A stretch of 64,000 nucleotides of DNA from Bacteroidetes bacterium HGW-Bacteroidetes-2 (lineage in GTDB: Bacteria > Bacteroidota > Bacteroidia > Flavobacteriales > Flavobacteriaceae): assembly GCA_002842575.1 (NCBI GenBank), contig PHDJ01000002.1, positions 97,647 to 161,646 of the forward strand, written 5' to 3'. Each line of letters opens with the position of its first letter. The first letter of the stretch is position 1. The notes under the pieces were generated by a model, which saw nothing but the letters and a program-made list of their open reading frames with translations, did not search any database and was not told where the DNA came from. Shown here in pieces: positions 45,812 to 54,461 of the stretch. A program made the translations under genes and the position numbers.

Positions 45812-46498
45812 ATGAATCCAAATACTGCCTTATTAATTTTTGCCAATACTGCAATTGAAGAATGTAAGAATAAACACTTCAGCCAAGCGCATAATCTATT
45901 TGAAGCGCTGAATAAAAACACCCTTAAAACGGTTCAAAAAACCGGAATTCCCTATTTTATTTTTACTGAAAAAGAGCAAGTTGGAACCAATTTTGCCCAG
46001 CGTTTTACTAATGCCATTCAAGCCGTTTTTGATAAAGGTTTTCAAAACATTATTACTATTGGTAACGACACGCCACATTTACAATCAAAACATATTGTAG
46101 ATACCGTTGAAAAACTACAAAACAACCAACTGGTTTTAGGGCCGTCAACCGACGGTGGTTTTTATTTAATGGGACTGAAAAAATCGCATTTCAACCCTAA
46201 GACTTTTTTAAAATTACCCTGGCAAACTGCCCAACTTACTAAAACTATTGCCAGACTTATTGGCAAAAAAAACAAAGGCGTTTCTTTTCTTGAAACCCTT
46301 CAAGATATCGATTTTGTTGCCGATGTTAAAGCCATTTTAAAAGACAAACTTCATCAAATTTCACTGGGTATTTTGCTTGTTTTAAAACAAGTGATTCGTT
46401 CTTTAAAACCTGCCCACAACAAAATTACTTCCCTTTATCATTCGCTTTGTAAATCAACTTACTTCAACAAGGGCTCGCCTCAAATGCTTCATATTTAG
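45812..46498 (+). CDS. DUF2064 (TIGR04282-like) glycosyltransferase-fold protein
   Basis: 228 residues with the nucleotide-diphosphosugar-transferase-like DUF2064 fold: TALLIFANTAIEE at the start, IITIGNDTPHL near 86 and LGPSTDGGFYLMGL near 110-123. Unlike the second copy at 56631, it lacks the early GKxKTRLA phosphate-binding segment, and it carries a C-terminal extension of about 60 residues. It may therefore be catalytically altered. The family is annotated for arsenosugar synthesis (originally rSAM/selenodomain-associated transferase 1). It is the first gene after tRNA-Phe. Confidence 0.8.
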   Translation: MNPNTALLIFANTAIEECKNKHFSQAHNLFEALNKNTLKTVQKTGIPYFIFTEKEQVGTNFAQRFTNAIQAVFDKGFQNIITIGNDTPHLQSKHIVDTVEKLQNNQLVLGPSTDGGFYLMGLKKSHFNPKTFLKLPWQTAQLTKTIARLIGKKNKGVSFLETLQDIDFVADVKAILKDKLHQISLGILLVLKQVIRSLKPAHNKITSLYHSLCKSTYFNKGSPQMLHI

Positions 46499-46542
46499 TT
46501 TTTTACATTTTAAATATTATTAACAAAAAAACATTTTAAATA

Positions 46543-49536
46543 ATGAAGCATCTATTACTATTGGTGTTGCTTTGTATTTCCTATACAGCAATTGCCCAAG
46601 ACGATTTTACTGTAACCGTTATAGACAGTGAAACCAACCAAACCATACCTAATATTGAAATTAAATTAATAAACAGTTCACAAGGTATCAACCTTACCCA
46701 AACCACCAACGAACAAGGAAAAGCTATTTTTAGAAACATTCCGGTGTTAAATGGCTATCAAGTTTTTTTTGAAGGAAATAGCGACTTTGGGCCTTCTTTT
46801 AGTAGCCGAATTGACGTGCGCTCTAACCAAAGTCCAAACATTCAGTTAGTACTTTCAAAAAGCATTTCAAACGCGCAAGAGCTAGATGAAGTAGTACTTT
46901 CCAATCGTGCCATTGCAAAAATTAACCGCCGCGATGCCGAAGTGTCTTTTGAGCTTAAAGCCGAAGAAATTGAAGAAATTCCCGTTGAAGGTAGAGACAT
47001 TACGCGTGTGTTGTTTCGCTTGCCAAACGTAACGCAAGCCACCGGATTTTTCCCGGAAGCACCAAATGTGAGTGTCAATGGCGGTAATGGACTCTTTACC
47101 AATTATACCATAGACGGTATGGACAATAACGAACGCTTTTTAGGCGGACAAAAATTTAACATTCCTGCCGGAGCCGTAAAAGACATCACGGTTTTTACCA
47201 GTAACTACTCGGCTGAATATGGTTTAACCGGTAATGGTATTATTGATATTACCACAAAATCTGGAAGTAATACCACCAGAGGCGAGGCCTATTTCATCAC
47301 GCGTCCAGGACCGGATATTGATGGTTCCAGCCCGTTTGCGCAACGCGACTTATCCGGAAATCAAGTAAAAGACGGCTTTGCACGCTACCAAGCCGGTGGT
47401 GCTGTGGGCGGCGCTTTGGGAAAAGACAAAACCTTCTACTTTTTTAATTTTGAGCACACCACCGATATTAAAGACAACCTCTTAAACGTGCCCGATTTAG
47501 GGGTTAATGAAACCGTAAGAGGGAATAACTTTTTCAATTATTTCACCACAAAAATTGACCACAACTGGAACGCCAATTTTAGAAGTTCACTTAGAGCAAA
47601 CGTTGGTATTGTAGGTATAGAGCGTCAAGGTGGCGGTTTGGATGGCGGCGTGCAGTTTGAAAGCGCCAAAAATACCCAAGAACGCAACAGCATTAATATA
47701 GCCTTTAAAAACAGCTATAACTTTGGCAACCTTTCTGCAGAAACCAATGTGCTTTATAGCCGTTTTAGATGGAATTATGCCGACCCCGAGAATGAAAACG
47801 ACCCACAAGTGATTGTGCGCAACCCAAACGAAGAAACCATTGCCGTGTTAGGCCATCCCGGATTTGTGTTTGACGCTATTGAAAACACCTTTCAAGTGCA
47901 ACAAAAATTCAAATATTACCTAAACAACCATACCATTAAAGCAGGTGCTAACATCATTAGTGGCGACCACGAGCTTTTTGGTGGTGGCAACCCAAATGGC
48001 ATTTATACCGTTGACCTAACCCAAGCACAAATAGATGCCCTAAGAGCCGGTGGTGTAAATAAAAACCTAGGCGTAAATGATATTCCGCTAGATGCTCAAG
48101 TGGTAAATTATAATGTAGAATTGCGTCCTGCTTCCTTCGGAAAAACCCAAAATATCATTAGCTTTTATGTAGAAGATTTGTGGGCTGTTAACGAAAAACT
48201 AAACCTTACCCTTGGACTTAGATATGACTATGACAATTTATCAAAAGGCGGCAGTACTAAAGGCGACACCGACAATATTGCACCACGATTTAATTTCAAT
48301 TATGAATTAACCCAAAAAAGCACTATTAGAGGTGGTTATGGTATTGTGTACGACAAAATAAACTATGCACTTTACAGCGATGCCTTGCAGCAAAACACCA
48401 CTTCGGCTGATTATAGATTGCAAATACAAGAACTAATCAACCAAGGCATTTTACCCGCTAATACCGATATAGACCGCGTTACCTTCAACGGAAATATATC
48501 TGCCAATATAAGTGGTGTTGACTTTCTACAAGGACCTTCAGGTGCCGACTTGCAGGACCAACGCGAAGGTGTATTTTCAAACGAACGACGTATTTTAAAC
48601 CCCAACGGTTATGACAATCCGTTATCGCATCAGTTTTCATTGGGATACCAATTGCAAATGGACGATGACAAGTTGTTTTTTGTGGATGTGTTTCATAACC
48701 GTGGCGAAAACTTATTCCGTTTACGCAACTTAAATGCTGCTGAAGAATTTCCTATCGATGCCAATTTTCAGCCCGGCGATGTACGACCTACCGATGTTGC
48801 CGATGCCACCAGACCCATTCCCATTGTAAACGGTGTAGGTATTATAAATGGTCAAGAAGTAAGTGGTGTTGCCAGAAATGTGGTAATGAGCGAAGCTGAA
48901 GGCCGTTCAGAATATTGGGCTGCCAGTTTCAACCTGCAAAAAGTGCGTGGCAATAACAACTATTCGTACCGCTTAAACTACACGCTTTCTTCGCTAAAAA
49001 ACAATACCGAAGACATCAACTTTAGAGCTCAAGATGGTAATAATTACGGTACAGAATGGGGTCCGTCTATTAATGACAGAACCCATAATATTAACGGAAT
49101 ATTTAACTATTATCCAATAAAAGGAACAACCATAACCTTAGCCTCTTTATTACAAAGCGGACAACCCATTAATAGAATTCCCGATGCTGCCATTTTTGGT
49201 ACCACCGATTTAAATGGTGATGGCTCGGGCTTTGGTGATGCTTTTGTGGGCAATAGCGACCGCTCGCCCGGCGAAAGCAGAAACAACGACAGACTACCGT
49301 GGTCTTTCAATTTTGATGTGGGTGTGCAACATCAGTTTGCATTCGATAACAACACAAAAATTGAATTAAGAGCCGATATTTTTAATGTGTTTGATGTTGA
49401 AAACCTAAGCGGTTACAGCAACAATGCTACCCAAAGTAACCAAATTCAGGCTGGACCTGCGTCTTCAGGACGTTTTGTGCAGCGCAATGCCGGACCACCA
49501 AGACAGTTTCAGTTTGGGGTGCGTTATTTGTTTTAA
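46543..49536 (+). CDS. Oar-type TonB-dependent receptor
   Basis: An outer-membrane active-transport receptor, 997 residues. A signal peptide (MKHLLLLVLLCISYTAIAQ) is followed by a carboxypeptidase-regulatory-like beta domain (about 22-105: IDSETNQTIPNIEIKL). The plug follows (ITRVLFRLPNVTQAT, VNGGNGLFTNYTIDGMDNNERFLGG) and then a long barrel ending in RQFQFGVRYLF. Plug style and NYTIDGMDNN resemble Oar proteins. It is the outer-membrane entry for the system downstream. Codons are visibly richer in GCC/ACC than in the mre region. Direct repeats ACATTTTAAATA flank its leader (46505 and 46531). Confidence 0.93.
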   Translation: MKHLLLLVLLCISYTAIAQDDFTVTVIDSETNQTIPNIEIKLINSSQGINLTQTTNEQGKAIFRNIPVLNGYQVFFEGNSDFGPSFSSRIDVRSNQSPNIQLVLSKSISNAQELDEVVLSNRAIAKINRRDAEVSFELKAEEIEEIPVEGRDITRVLFRLPNVTQATGFFPEAPNVSVNGGNGLFTNYTIDGMDNNERFLGGQKFNIPAGAVKDITVFTSNYSAEYGLTGNGIIDITTKSGSNTTRGEAYFITRPGPDIDGSSPFAQRDLSGNQVKDGFARYQAGGAVGGALGKDKTFYFFNFEHTTDIKDNLLNVPDLGVNETVRGNNFFNYFTTKIDHNWNANFRSSLRANVGIVGIERQGGGLDGGVQFESAKNTQERNSINIAFKNSYNFGNLSAETNVLYSRFRWNYADPENENDPQVIVRNPNEETIAVLGHPGFVFDAIENTFQVQQKFKYYLNNHTIKAGANIISGDHELFGGGNPNGIYTVDLTQAQIDALRAGGVNKNLGVNDIPLDAQVVNYNVELRPASFGKTQNIISFYVEDLWAVNEKLNLTLGLRYDYDNLSKGGSTKGDTDNIAPRFNFNYELTQKSTIRGGYGIVYDKINYALYSDALQQNTTSADYRLQIQELINQGILPANTDIDRVTFNGNISANISGVDFLQGPSGADLQDQREGVFSNERRILNPNGYDNPLSHQFSLGYQLQMDDDKLFFVDVFHNRGENLFRLRNLNAAEEFPIDANFQPGDVRPTDVADATRPIPIVNGVGIINGQEVSGVARNVVMSEAEGRSEYWAASFNLQKVRGNNNYSYRLNYTLSSLKNNTEDINFRAQDGNNYGTEWGPSINDRTHNINGIFNYYPIKGTTITLASLLQSGQPINRIPDAAIFGTTDLNGDGSGFGDAFVGNSDRSPGESRNNDRLPWSFNFDVGVQHQFAFDNNTKIELRADIFNVFDVENLSGYSNNATQSNQIQAGPASSGRFVQRNAGPPRQFQFGVRYLF

Positions 49537-49550
49537 TTCATTTAATAAAA

Positions 49551-49588
49551 ACCAAACAGGAAGTTTCAGAGGCTTTCTGTTTGGTTTC
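49551..49588 (+). terminator. hairpin between TonB receptor and YnjB-like gene
   Basis: The stem ACCAAACAGgAAg / CTTtCTGTTTGGT is followed by a short T-run (TTTCATATATTT). It probably ends or attenuates the receptor transcript. A TATATTTA -7-like box (49590-49597) follows immediately, 5 bases before the next ATG. Confidence 0.7.
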
Positions 49589-49601
49589 ATATATTTAGCT
49601 T

Positions 49602-50813
49602 ATGAGAAAGTATCTAATTATTTTATTTGCTGTAATGGTTTTTTCTTGTGGTGAAAACAAAAAGCAAGAAGCTGTTGATGTGTTATCACTTTCGTGGGAA
49701 GACATTGAGCAACAAGCCAACGGTAAAACCGTAACGATGATGATGTGGACTGGCGACTCAAAAATTAATGCTTATATAAATTCGTTTGTTAAACCAAAGA
49801 TTAAGAATACATATGGTATTAATTTAGAAATTATTGGTGGTCAAGGCGGAAATATCGTTCAAATATTAATGACCGAATTACAAGCTTCTGCATCTAAAAG
49901 TGATGTAGATATGATGTGGATTAATGGCGAAACTTTTTATCAATTAAGACAAATAAATGCGCTTTTTGGTCCTTGGACAGATAAATTGCCCAATTCAAAA
50001 TACATCGATTTTGAGAATCCTTTTATTGGTATGGATTTCCAACAACCTATTGAAGGCTTTGAACTTCCGTGGGGTAATGTGCAAATGGCTATTGTATATG
50101 ACAGTGCTAAAGTTGAAAATCCACCTATGAATCGTGAGGATTTATTAAACTTTGTAAAAGCAAATCCCGGAATTTTCACTTTTGACAATCAATTCACCGG
50201 ATTGACTTTTTTAAAAGCTTTGTTAATTGACATTGCTGGAGGTGGTGAAGTTCTGCAAGGAGATTTTGACGAGGAAAAATACAATCTATATAGTCAAAAA
50301 CTTTGGGCATACATCAACCAACTAAAACCTTATTTATGGCGAAAAGGACAAGTATTTCCGGAAAGTGTGGCACAAATGCACCAGTTATTTGCCAGTGGTG
50401 AACTTTGGTTTACAATGAGCAACAACGATGCAGAAGTAGATAGCAAAACCGCAGAAGGCTTATTTTCAGAAACTTCAAGAGCTTATGTACCCGATTTTGG
50501 CACCATACAAAACTCTCATTATTTGGGCATTACTAAATTGTCAGGGCAAAAAGCAGCCAGTATGGTGGTAGCAAATTTTATGGTATCGCCTGAGGCTCAG
50601 TTAGAAAAAATGAACCCTGTTATTTGGGGCGATGGCACCGTTTTAAATATGGAAGCACTTCCTAAAGATATGAAAGCCAAATTTCAAAACTTGCCTAGTA
50701 GAACCAAAGCACCTCAACGAAGTGAGATTCTGCATAAAGCACATTTAGAATTGGCACCGATGTATATGATTAAACTGGCCGAAGATTTTAGAAAAAAAAT
50801 TATCAATCCTTAA
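49602..50813 (+). CDS. YnjB-like ABC substrate-binding lipoprotein
   Basis: 403 residues with a lipobox AVMVFSC (Cys16), so it is membrane-anchored and periplasmic. It matches the uncharacterised YnjB family of binding proteins: WEDIEQQANGKTV near 28, DMMWINGETFYQL near 103-115, LFGPWTDKLPN and EGFELPWGNVQMAIVYDS. It is distantly related to iron/thiamine/polyamine binding proteins. No substrate is known for the family, as far as I can recall. It heads the ABC part of the locus, 4 bases before the first permease. Confidence 0.82.
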   Translation: MRKYLIILFAVMVFSCGENKKQEAVDVLSLSWEDIEQQANGKTVTMMMWTGDSKINAYINSFVKPKIKNTYGINLEIIGGQGGNIVQILMTELQASASKSDVDMMWINGETFYQLRQINALFGPWTDKLPNSKYIDFENPFIGMDFQQPIEGFELPWGNVQMAIVYDSAKVENPPMNREDLLNFVKANPGIFTFDNQFTGLTFLKALLIDIAGGGEVLQGDFDEEKYNLYSQKLWAYINQLKPYLWRKGQVFPESVAQMHQLFASGELWFTMSNNDAEVDSKTAEGLFSETSRAYVPDFGTIQNSHYLGITKLSGQKAASMVVANFMVSPEAQLEKMNPVIWGDGTVLNMEALPKDMKAKFQNLPSRTKAPQRSEILHKAHLELAPMYMIKLAEDFRKKIINP

Positions 50814-50817
50814 ACTC

Positions 50818-51687
50818 TTGAAAAAGCTTTACAACATAAAATCGTTTAGCACCCTATTATTTTTAATAATTGTGGTCTTACCTGTGTTTTGTGGTTTGGT
50901 GTATGCTACGCTGTATAGTTTTGAAATAGTAGGTATTATAAACTCTGGATTTACTACCAAACATTGGGAAGATATTATCCAGGGTTCGGCATTTTGGAGC
51001 AGTATTGGTTTTAGTTTTTATGTAGCAATTTGCAGTGTTGTAATCAGTTTGATTTTTGCCTTAGCAATGGCTTTAAGTTGGAAAAAAAACCTTCAAAAAG
51101 GTGCGCTCTCCACCGCTATTTATCTTCCCTTGTGTTTTCCGGGTACGGTGATGGCTTTTTTTATGTTTCAGTTTCTGTCTAAATCAGGGTTTTTATCCCG
51201 ATTGGGTTTTGCGTCAGGTGTTTTAGAAGACATCAACAGCTTTCCGGCTTTGATAAACGACGCCTATGGTATTGGTATTATCATCACTTCGGTGGTTTTA
51301 ATTACACCTTTTTTTGTGATCTTATTTAGTAATATTTACCACACCGAAAACATTGAGGCTTATAAAGAATTGGCTACCACATTTGGTGCATCAAAGCGTC
51401 AATTATTGCAAAAAGTAACACTTCCTATTTTATTAAAAAAATCGTCGGTTACCATTTATTTGTTCATCATTTTTGTGATGGGAAGCTATGAAATTCCATT
51501 GTTACTTGGCAGGCAAAGTCCTCAAATGATATCGGTAGCAACTGTACAAAAAATTCAACGTTTTAATCTTTACGACATTCCAAAAGGCTTTGCAATGAGT
51601 ATTTTATATGTTTTAATTATTATGAGCGTATTGCTATTTCTGTATTTCAGAAATCGCGATTATTTTAAATCAGAAACAACTAAATGA
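50818..51687 (+). CDS. ABC permease 1 (YnjC N-half-like)
   Basis: 289 residues, six predicted helices, TTG start 4 bases after the binding-protein stop. The cytoplasmic EAA loop is EAYKELATTFGASKRQLLQKVTLP near 180-202. It corresponds to one half of a YnjC-type permease; in E. coli YnjC the two permease domains are fused in one chain, here they are separate genes overlapping by four bases. With permease 2 it should form the membrane channel of the importer. Confidence 0.88.
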   Translation: MKKLYNIKSFSTLLFLIIVVLPVFCGLVYATLYSFEIVGIINSGFTTKHWEDIIQGSAFWSSIGFSFYVAICSVVISLIFALAMALSWKKNLQKGALSTAIYLPLCFPGTVMAFFMFQFLSKSGFLSRLGFASGVLEDINSFPALINDAYGIGIIITSVVLITPFFVILFSNIYHTENIEAYKELATTFGASKRQLLQKVTLPILLKKSSVTIYLFIIFVMGSYEIPLLLGRQSPQMISVATVQKIQRFNLYDIPKGFAMSILYVLIIMSVLLFLYFRNRDYFKSETTK

Positions 51688-52457
51688 TAAAAAGGACATT
51701 ACAATATGGTTTTATCATTTCCATCGGGTTTCCGGTAGTATTTTTACTCGTGTTATCACTCGGAAGGCGTTGGGCTTATCCCAATATTTTGCCAGAACAA
51801 ATCAGTTTTGCTAATTGGGAATTTCTGCAACAAAGCGATTCAAAATTGTTTCAAGCGTTTTTTGTTTCGTTAGGAATTTCATTATGCGTTGCCGTTTTTG
51901 TAACCGCATTGGGCTTTGTGATTTCAAAATTTATTGCTTACAGCCAACGGCGCAATACCTTTTTGGTTTTGGCTTACATCCCTTATTTACTTTCGCCGGT
52001 GATAATGGCTATTATTTTTCAATATTATTTTATTATAACCGGGCTAACCGGAACTTTTTTGGGAGTGATTATTGCACAATTTTTAGTGGCTTTTCCATTT
52101 GGCATTATCATTTATCTCAACTTTTGGAATGCCCAATTAAAATCTATGGAAGAACTCAGTTATACCTTAGGTGGAAGCCGTTGGCAAACCTATAAAAAAG
52201 TGTTGCTTCCACTTTCAAAAAACGCCTTGATGCTTTGCTTTTTTCAGGTGTTTTTAATCTCTTGGTTTGAATATGGATTAACCAATCTTATCGGCTCCGG
52301 AAAAATAAGAACACTTACCGTGAGCGTTTTTAATTTTGTAACAGAAGCTAATATTTTTTATGCCGCATTGGCGTGTTTTTTGCTTATTTTACCACCAATG
52401 TTGCTTCTTTATATCAATAAGCGTTTTATTCTTTTTGTAGAAAAAACTGAACTATGA
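51684..52457 (+). CDS. ABC permease 2 (YnjC C-half-like)
   Basis: 257 residues with six helices. The EAA loop is MEELSYTLGGSRWQTYKKVLLP near 154-175, and the last helix is LACFLLILPPMLLLYI. The ATG overlaps the stop of permease 1 by four bases, and its own stop overlaps the ATPase start by four bases, so the three are translated together. Confidence 0.88.
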   Translation: MIKRTLQYGFIISIGFPVVFLLVLSLGRRWAYPNILPEQISFANWEFLQQSDSKLFQAFFVSLGISLCVAVFVTALGFVISKFIAYSQRRNTFLVLAYIPYLLSPVIMAIIFQYYFIITGLTGTFLGVIIAQFLVAFPFGIIIYLNFWNAQLKSMEELSYTLGGSRWQTYKKVLLPLSKNALMLCFFQVFLISWFEYGLTNLIGSGKIRTLTVSVFNFVTEANIFYAALACFLLILPPMLLLYINKRFILFVEKTEL

Positions 52458-53188
52458 GCCAATTTTTAACCATACAGCACCTCTATAAAACCTTTGGAAA
52501 GGAAACTGTTCTTCAGGACATCAATCTTACTTTGGATAAAAATACGGTTTTAAGTCTTTTAGGCTCTTCCGGAAGCGGAAAAACTACCTTATTAAAAATT
52601 ATTGCCGGTATAGAAACTGCGGATAAAGGCAATATATTTCTTGAAGGCAACAACATTAGTGACCAAAAACCTCAAGAACGACATATTGTTTATCTATATC
52701 AGGAAGCTTTGTTATTTCCGCATTTGAATGCCTTCGAAAATATTGCCTTTGGGTTACGACTACAAAAAATGAACGAAAGCCTAATTACAGAAAAAGTACA
52801 TTTAATGCTAAAAAATATAGAAATGACCAAACACGCCAAGAAAATGCCGCCTCAATTATCAGGTGGTCAAAAACAGCGCATTTCTTTTGGTCGTGCAATG
52901 ATTATTGAGCCCAAATTATTGCTTTTAGATGAACCTTTTGGTGCTTTAGATGCTTCCACACGAAGCAAAATGCAAGAACTTTTTAAAACTTTGGCGCACA
53001 ATATGAACCTTTCTGCCCTGTTTGTAACCCACGACTTAAAAGAAGCGATTGTTATGGGTGACCAGATTGGAAAAATTCAAAAAGGTCAACTCGTTCAATA
53101 TGAAACAAAAAATGAATTTTTTAACGATGCATTTTCAGGAGTTCAAAAAGAAATTGATTTCTGGAAAAGCATTGGTCAAAACACCTAA
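52454..53188 (+). CDS. ABC importer ATPase (YnjD-like)
   Basis: 244 residues with a full nucleotide-binding domain: Walker A GSSGSGKTT near 38-46, Q-loop LYQEALLFPH, signature LSGGQKQRIS near 136, Walker B LLLLDEPFGALD and switch His in FVTHDLKEA. The architecture is that of the iron/polyamine/YnjD importer branch, without the extra C-terminal OB domain of PotA or FbpC. It energises the two permeases just upstream. Confidence 0.92.
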   Translation: MSQFLTIQHLYKTFGKETVLQDINLTLDKNTVLSLLGSSGSGKTTLLKIIAGIETADKGNIFLEGNNISDQKPQERHIVYLYQEALLFPHLNAFENIAFGLRLQKMNESLITEKVHLMLKNIEMTKHAKKMPPQLSGGQKQRISFGRAMIIEPKLLLLDEPFGALDASTRSKMQELFKTLAHNMNLSALFVTHDLKEAIVMGDQIGKIQKGQLVQYETKNEFFNDAFSGVQKEIDFWKSIGQNT

Positions 53189-53191
53189 TCT

Positions 53192-53836
53192 ATGATACAA
53201 GCAGCAGTAATTTCAAATGGTTTAGAAGGTTTGCACCGATATTATGTGTCTAATAATTTGGTGCAATACACTGTTTTAGAAATCGATCAATATTTTAATC
53301 CTAATCTCGATGTGTTTGATTTATTAATTGTTCCAAATGGAAGCGACCACATAGCTATGGCAAAAATGAAGGATACAGTTTCGCAATTTTTAAACGATGG
53401 AAAAGCACTCTTTTGTTTTGATGGTTGGTTCACAAATTGGGTTCCCGGCAACCAATGGATTATGAGTAACGACAAAAAAACCATCGACATTAGGTATCGT
53501 GTTCATACAGACACTTACAAGCTTTTTGATGGGATAGACATCAACAAACTTATTTACAGTCACAATATTAGCGGTTGGTGGGCTTGTGGCTATATAGAAG
53601 CTTCTAAAAATGCAGAAGTTGTATTAGAAGACACCTGGAAACGTCCCATAATAGTGCTAGATGAAAAAACCACCAATGGCATAATGATTCTTACTGCAAG
53701 TGGCCCTTTAGGCGATAGCGGAGCCATACCGTCAGATGAAGCGTCTTCTTACACGACACTCGCAAACTTGTATCAAAATATGTTACATTTAATCATAAAA
53801 AAGAAAAATAATGAAAACCATAGGATTACTTTTTAA
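53192..53836 (+). CDS. ThuA-like protein 1 (class I amidotransferase fold)
   Basis: 214 residues with no signal peptide. The alternating strands (YTVLEIDQY, FDLLIVPNGSDH, GKALFCFDGW) and the end (IMILTASGPLGD) fit the ThuA/class I glutamine-amidotransferase-like fold. Conserved aromatics include DGWFTNWVPGNQW and SGWWACGYIEAS; the latter aligns with the second copy. I see no classical Cys-His-Glu triad in the usual order. The reaction is unknown; trehalose or sugar utilisation is only a family hint. It overlaps the next gene by 26 bases. Confidence 0.6.
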   Translation: MIQAAVISNGLEGLHRYYVSNNLVQYTVLEIDQYFNPNLDVFDLLIVPNGSDHIAMAKMKDTVSQFLNDGKALFCFDGWFTNWVPGNQWIMSNDKKTIDIRYRVHTDTYKLFDGIDINKLIYSHNISGWWACGYIEASKNAEVVLEDTWKRPIIVLDEKTTNGIMILTASGPLGDSGAIPSDEASSYTTLANLYQNMLHLIIKKKNNENHRITF

Positions 53837-54461
53837 TGGTGTTTGGAGCCATTACACTTTTGCTACAGCACCCAAATACAAAGAGCTTATTAAACTTATT
53901 TACATTCACGATTTTAATGAAGCATCCTTAGAGGGTTTGGAAGCTCTAATAATTCCGTTTCAATCCAATCAAAAAGCTATTGCAAGCAAAAAAGAATTGA
54001 TTTATAATTTTCTTTCTAAAGGAAAAAAAATATTTGTTGAAGGCGACTCCTCTATGGAATGGCTTGATGCCAAATGGGAAGACCGCCCAACCAACAACTA
54101 TTGGTGGGTAGAAAACCCAAACAATCCGCCCATTAGCGAAACCGATTTTACACACCCTATCTATCAAGGATTAAGTGCCAGACATTCTTGTTGGCACACA
54201 CACGGTGCGTACACGGCTATTCCCAGCGAGGCAAAATCTATTCAAAAACATCCTAATGGTGAAATTATAAGTTGGGAAACAAACCAATATGGCGGCACGC
54301 TTTTTGCCACCACATTAGACCCTATCGTAGAGCACGGTGTACAACAAATTACACACCTCGATAATTATGTAGATAAACTCATTTATTGGTTGTCCGGAAA
54401 CAAAGTTTCGGGAACCTTCGAAGTTCCAAAAGAAAATTACGGTATTTCTATAGAATGTTAA
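53811..54461 (+). CDS. ThuA-like protein 2, paralogue of gene upstream
   Basis: 216 residues with the same fold as the preceding gene: KTIGLLFNGVWSHYTF, LEALIIPFQSNQ, GKKIFVEGDSSMEW, and CWHTHGAYTAIP aligned with WWACGYIEAS of copy 1, then GGTLFATTLDPIVEHGV. It carries a His-rich variant (HSCWHTHGAY) absent from copy 1, so the two may form an unequal pair. No signal peptide. Overlaps on both sides (26 and 7 bases) place it firmly in the operon. Confidence 0.6.
   Translation: MKTIGLLFNGVWSHYTFATAPKYKELIKLIYIHDFNEASLEGLEALIIPFQSNQKAIASKKELIYNFLSKGKKIFVEGDSSMEWLDAKWEDRPTNNYWWVENPNNPPISETDFTHPIYQGLSARHSCWHTHGAYTAIPSEAKSIQKHPNGEIISWETNQYGGTLFATTLDPIVEHGVQQITHLDNYVDKLIYWLSGNKVSGTFEVPKENYGISIEC

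Noticed and set aside
54386-54454. Extended N terminus of the methyltransferase ORF
   Set aside because: It would overlap the ThuA-like gene by 76 bases with no family-like residues. ATG 54455 is preferred.
53811-54461. True glutamine amidotransferase
   Set aside because: No conserved nucleophile elbow with Cys followed by the His-Glu pair at the usual distance. Only the fold-level resemblance is kept.
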